Below the pieces are notes generated by a model. It was not told where the DNA came from. It did no database searches and worked only from the letters and a program-made list of their open reading frames with translations. Source: SZUA-378 sp036652815 (lineage in GTDB: Bacteria > Bacillota > Clostridia > Lachnospirales > Lachnospiraceae). Taken from it: a stretch of DNA of 31,917 bases. Position numbers and translations under genes: made by a program. Shown piece by piece: positions 31,362-31,917 of the stretch; position 1 is the first letter of the stretch; each line of letters begins with the position of its first letter. The stretch spans positions 1 through 31,917 of the forward strand of contig JAVVVE010000025.1 of the NCBI GenBank assembly GCA_036652815.1. The letters run 5' to 3'.

Positions 31362-31917
31362 ATGGGAGATTACAAAAAGAAAAAAGAATTTGGAGAATAT
31401 TTTTTGGGATTAGATATCGGAACGAATTCTGTAGGCTGGGCAGTAACGGATGACCGGTATCAGATCCAAAAATTAAATGGAAAAGCGATGTGGGGGATTC
31501 GCTTATTTCAAGAAGCTCAAACGGCCGAAGCAAGGAGAATACAGAGATCTGCAAGAAGAAGAGGGCAAAGAAAAGTGAGCAGACTGCAAATGCTACAGGA
31601 ATTATTTGCAGAGGAGATCAGCAAAGTAGATATGGGATTCTACCAACGTATGCAGGATAGTAAATATTATGCAGAAGATAAAAGTGTAGAGCAGTTTAAC
31701 ACATTATTTTGTGATGACAGTTACACAGATAAAGAATATCACAAGGATTATCCAACGATATATCATTTACGTAAAGCATTGCTTACATCGGAGCAAAAAT
31801 TTGATGTGAGACTTGTGTATTTAGCCATCCATAATATTTTAAAACACAGAGGACATTTTTTATTTGAAGGACAGAATATGAAGAATGTCACATCTTTTTC
31901 TCATGTATATTATGACT
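31362..31917 (+). CDS. cas9: CRISPR-associated endonuclease Cas9 (5' part, runs off the window)
   Basis: Cas9 is the RNA-guided DNA nuclease of type II CRISPR systems. The first 185 residues are here. RuvC-I is clear: FLGLDIGTNSVGWAV with catalytic Asp18. The arginine-rich bridge helix follows (EARRIQRSARRRGQRKVSR, about 55-75). The segment YPTIYHLRKALLT, then RLVYLAIHNILKHRGHFLFEG, is the conserved start of the recognition lobe. The ATG has AAGGAGG 9 bp upstream. The subtype (II-A or II-C) cannot be decided because the HNH domain, cas1, cas2 and any csn2 lie outside. The divergent tracrRNA and possible antisense leader suggest coupled regulation. Confidence 0.95.
   Translation, partial: MGDYKKKKEFGEYFLGLDIGTNSVGWAVTDDRYQIQKLNGKAMWGIRLFQEAQTAEARRIQRSARRRGQRKVSRLQMLQELFAEEISKVDMGFYQRMQDSKYYAEDKSVEQFNTLFCDDSYTDKEYHKDYPTIYHLRKALLTSEQKFDVRLVYLAIHNILKHRGHFLFEGQNMKNVTSFSHVYYD

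Overview
This window is a low-GC, gene-dense chromosomal segment of a Bacillota genome, most likely class Clostridia and plausibly Lachnospiraceae. The evidence is strong AGGAGG-type ribosome binding sites, TTGACA/TATAAT promoters, many hairpin-plus-T-tract terminators, a Bacillota-type 6S RNA, and a run of genes (rplS, rbgA, rnhB, a FliK-like gene, an FlhB-tail gene) in the order known from Bacillus (rplS-rbgA-rnhB-ylqG-ylqH). Nearly everything is on the + strand; only a tRNA-Leu, tmcAL and a putative tracrRNA are on the - strand. No insertion sequence, prophage or CRISPR array is visible.

Layout. 1-1128: end of an upstream unit with its terminator, then cheV. 1309-6563: a large acidic/lysine-rich membrane protein of unknown function, then hisH-hisF, ung and lysA; a (GAAAA)10 microsatellite fills most of the gap before hisH. 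6580-6774: bidirectional terminator and the oppositely oriented tRNA-Leu(CAA) with its promoter. 6892-15174: a co-oriented run of a small zinc-finger membrane protein, polA, coaE, an FtsA-like ATPase with a long C-terminal extension, a metallo-beta-lactamase-fold protein, and the ACT/UPF0210 pair. tmcAL (-) converges on UPF0210 and diverges from pta. 6S RNA follows pta. 17935-27793: a SpoIID-like protein, a YihY/BrkB membrane protein, rplS, two signal peptidases I flanking rbgA, rnhB, the FliK-like and FlhB-tail genes, a YraN-family protein and pgeF. 27888-30991: a response regulator/histidine kinase pair.

The most interesting part is the right edge. The 5' end of a type II cas9 gene (RuvC-I and arginine-rich bridge helix visible) starts at 31362 and runs off the window. 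In the roughly 350 bp before it, the minus strand carries what looks like a complete tracrRNA gene: consensus promoter, anti-repeat-like segment, small hairpins and an intrinsic terminator. A good plus-strand promoter lies on the far side of it, so a cas9 mRNA started there would have a 5' UTR of about 170 nt fully antisense to the tracrRNA. A second plus-strand TATAAT overlaps the tracrRNA -10 on the opposite strand. This compact arrangement could couple cas9 and tracrRNA expression.

Limits: family assignments come from motif recognition, not database searches; start codons were chosen by ribosome binding site and family length; RNA calls are based on hand-folded stems and promoters.
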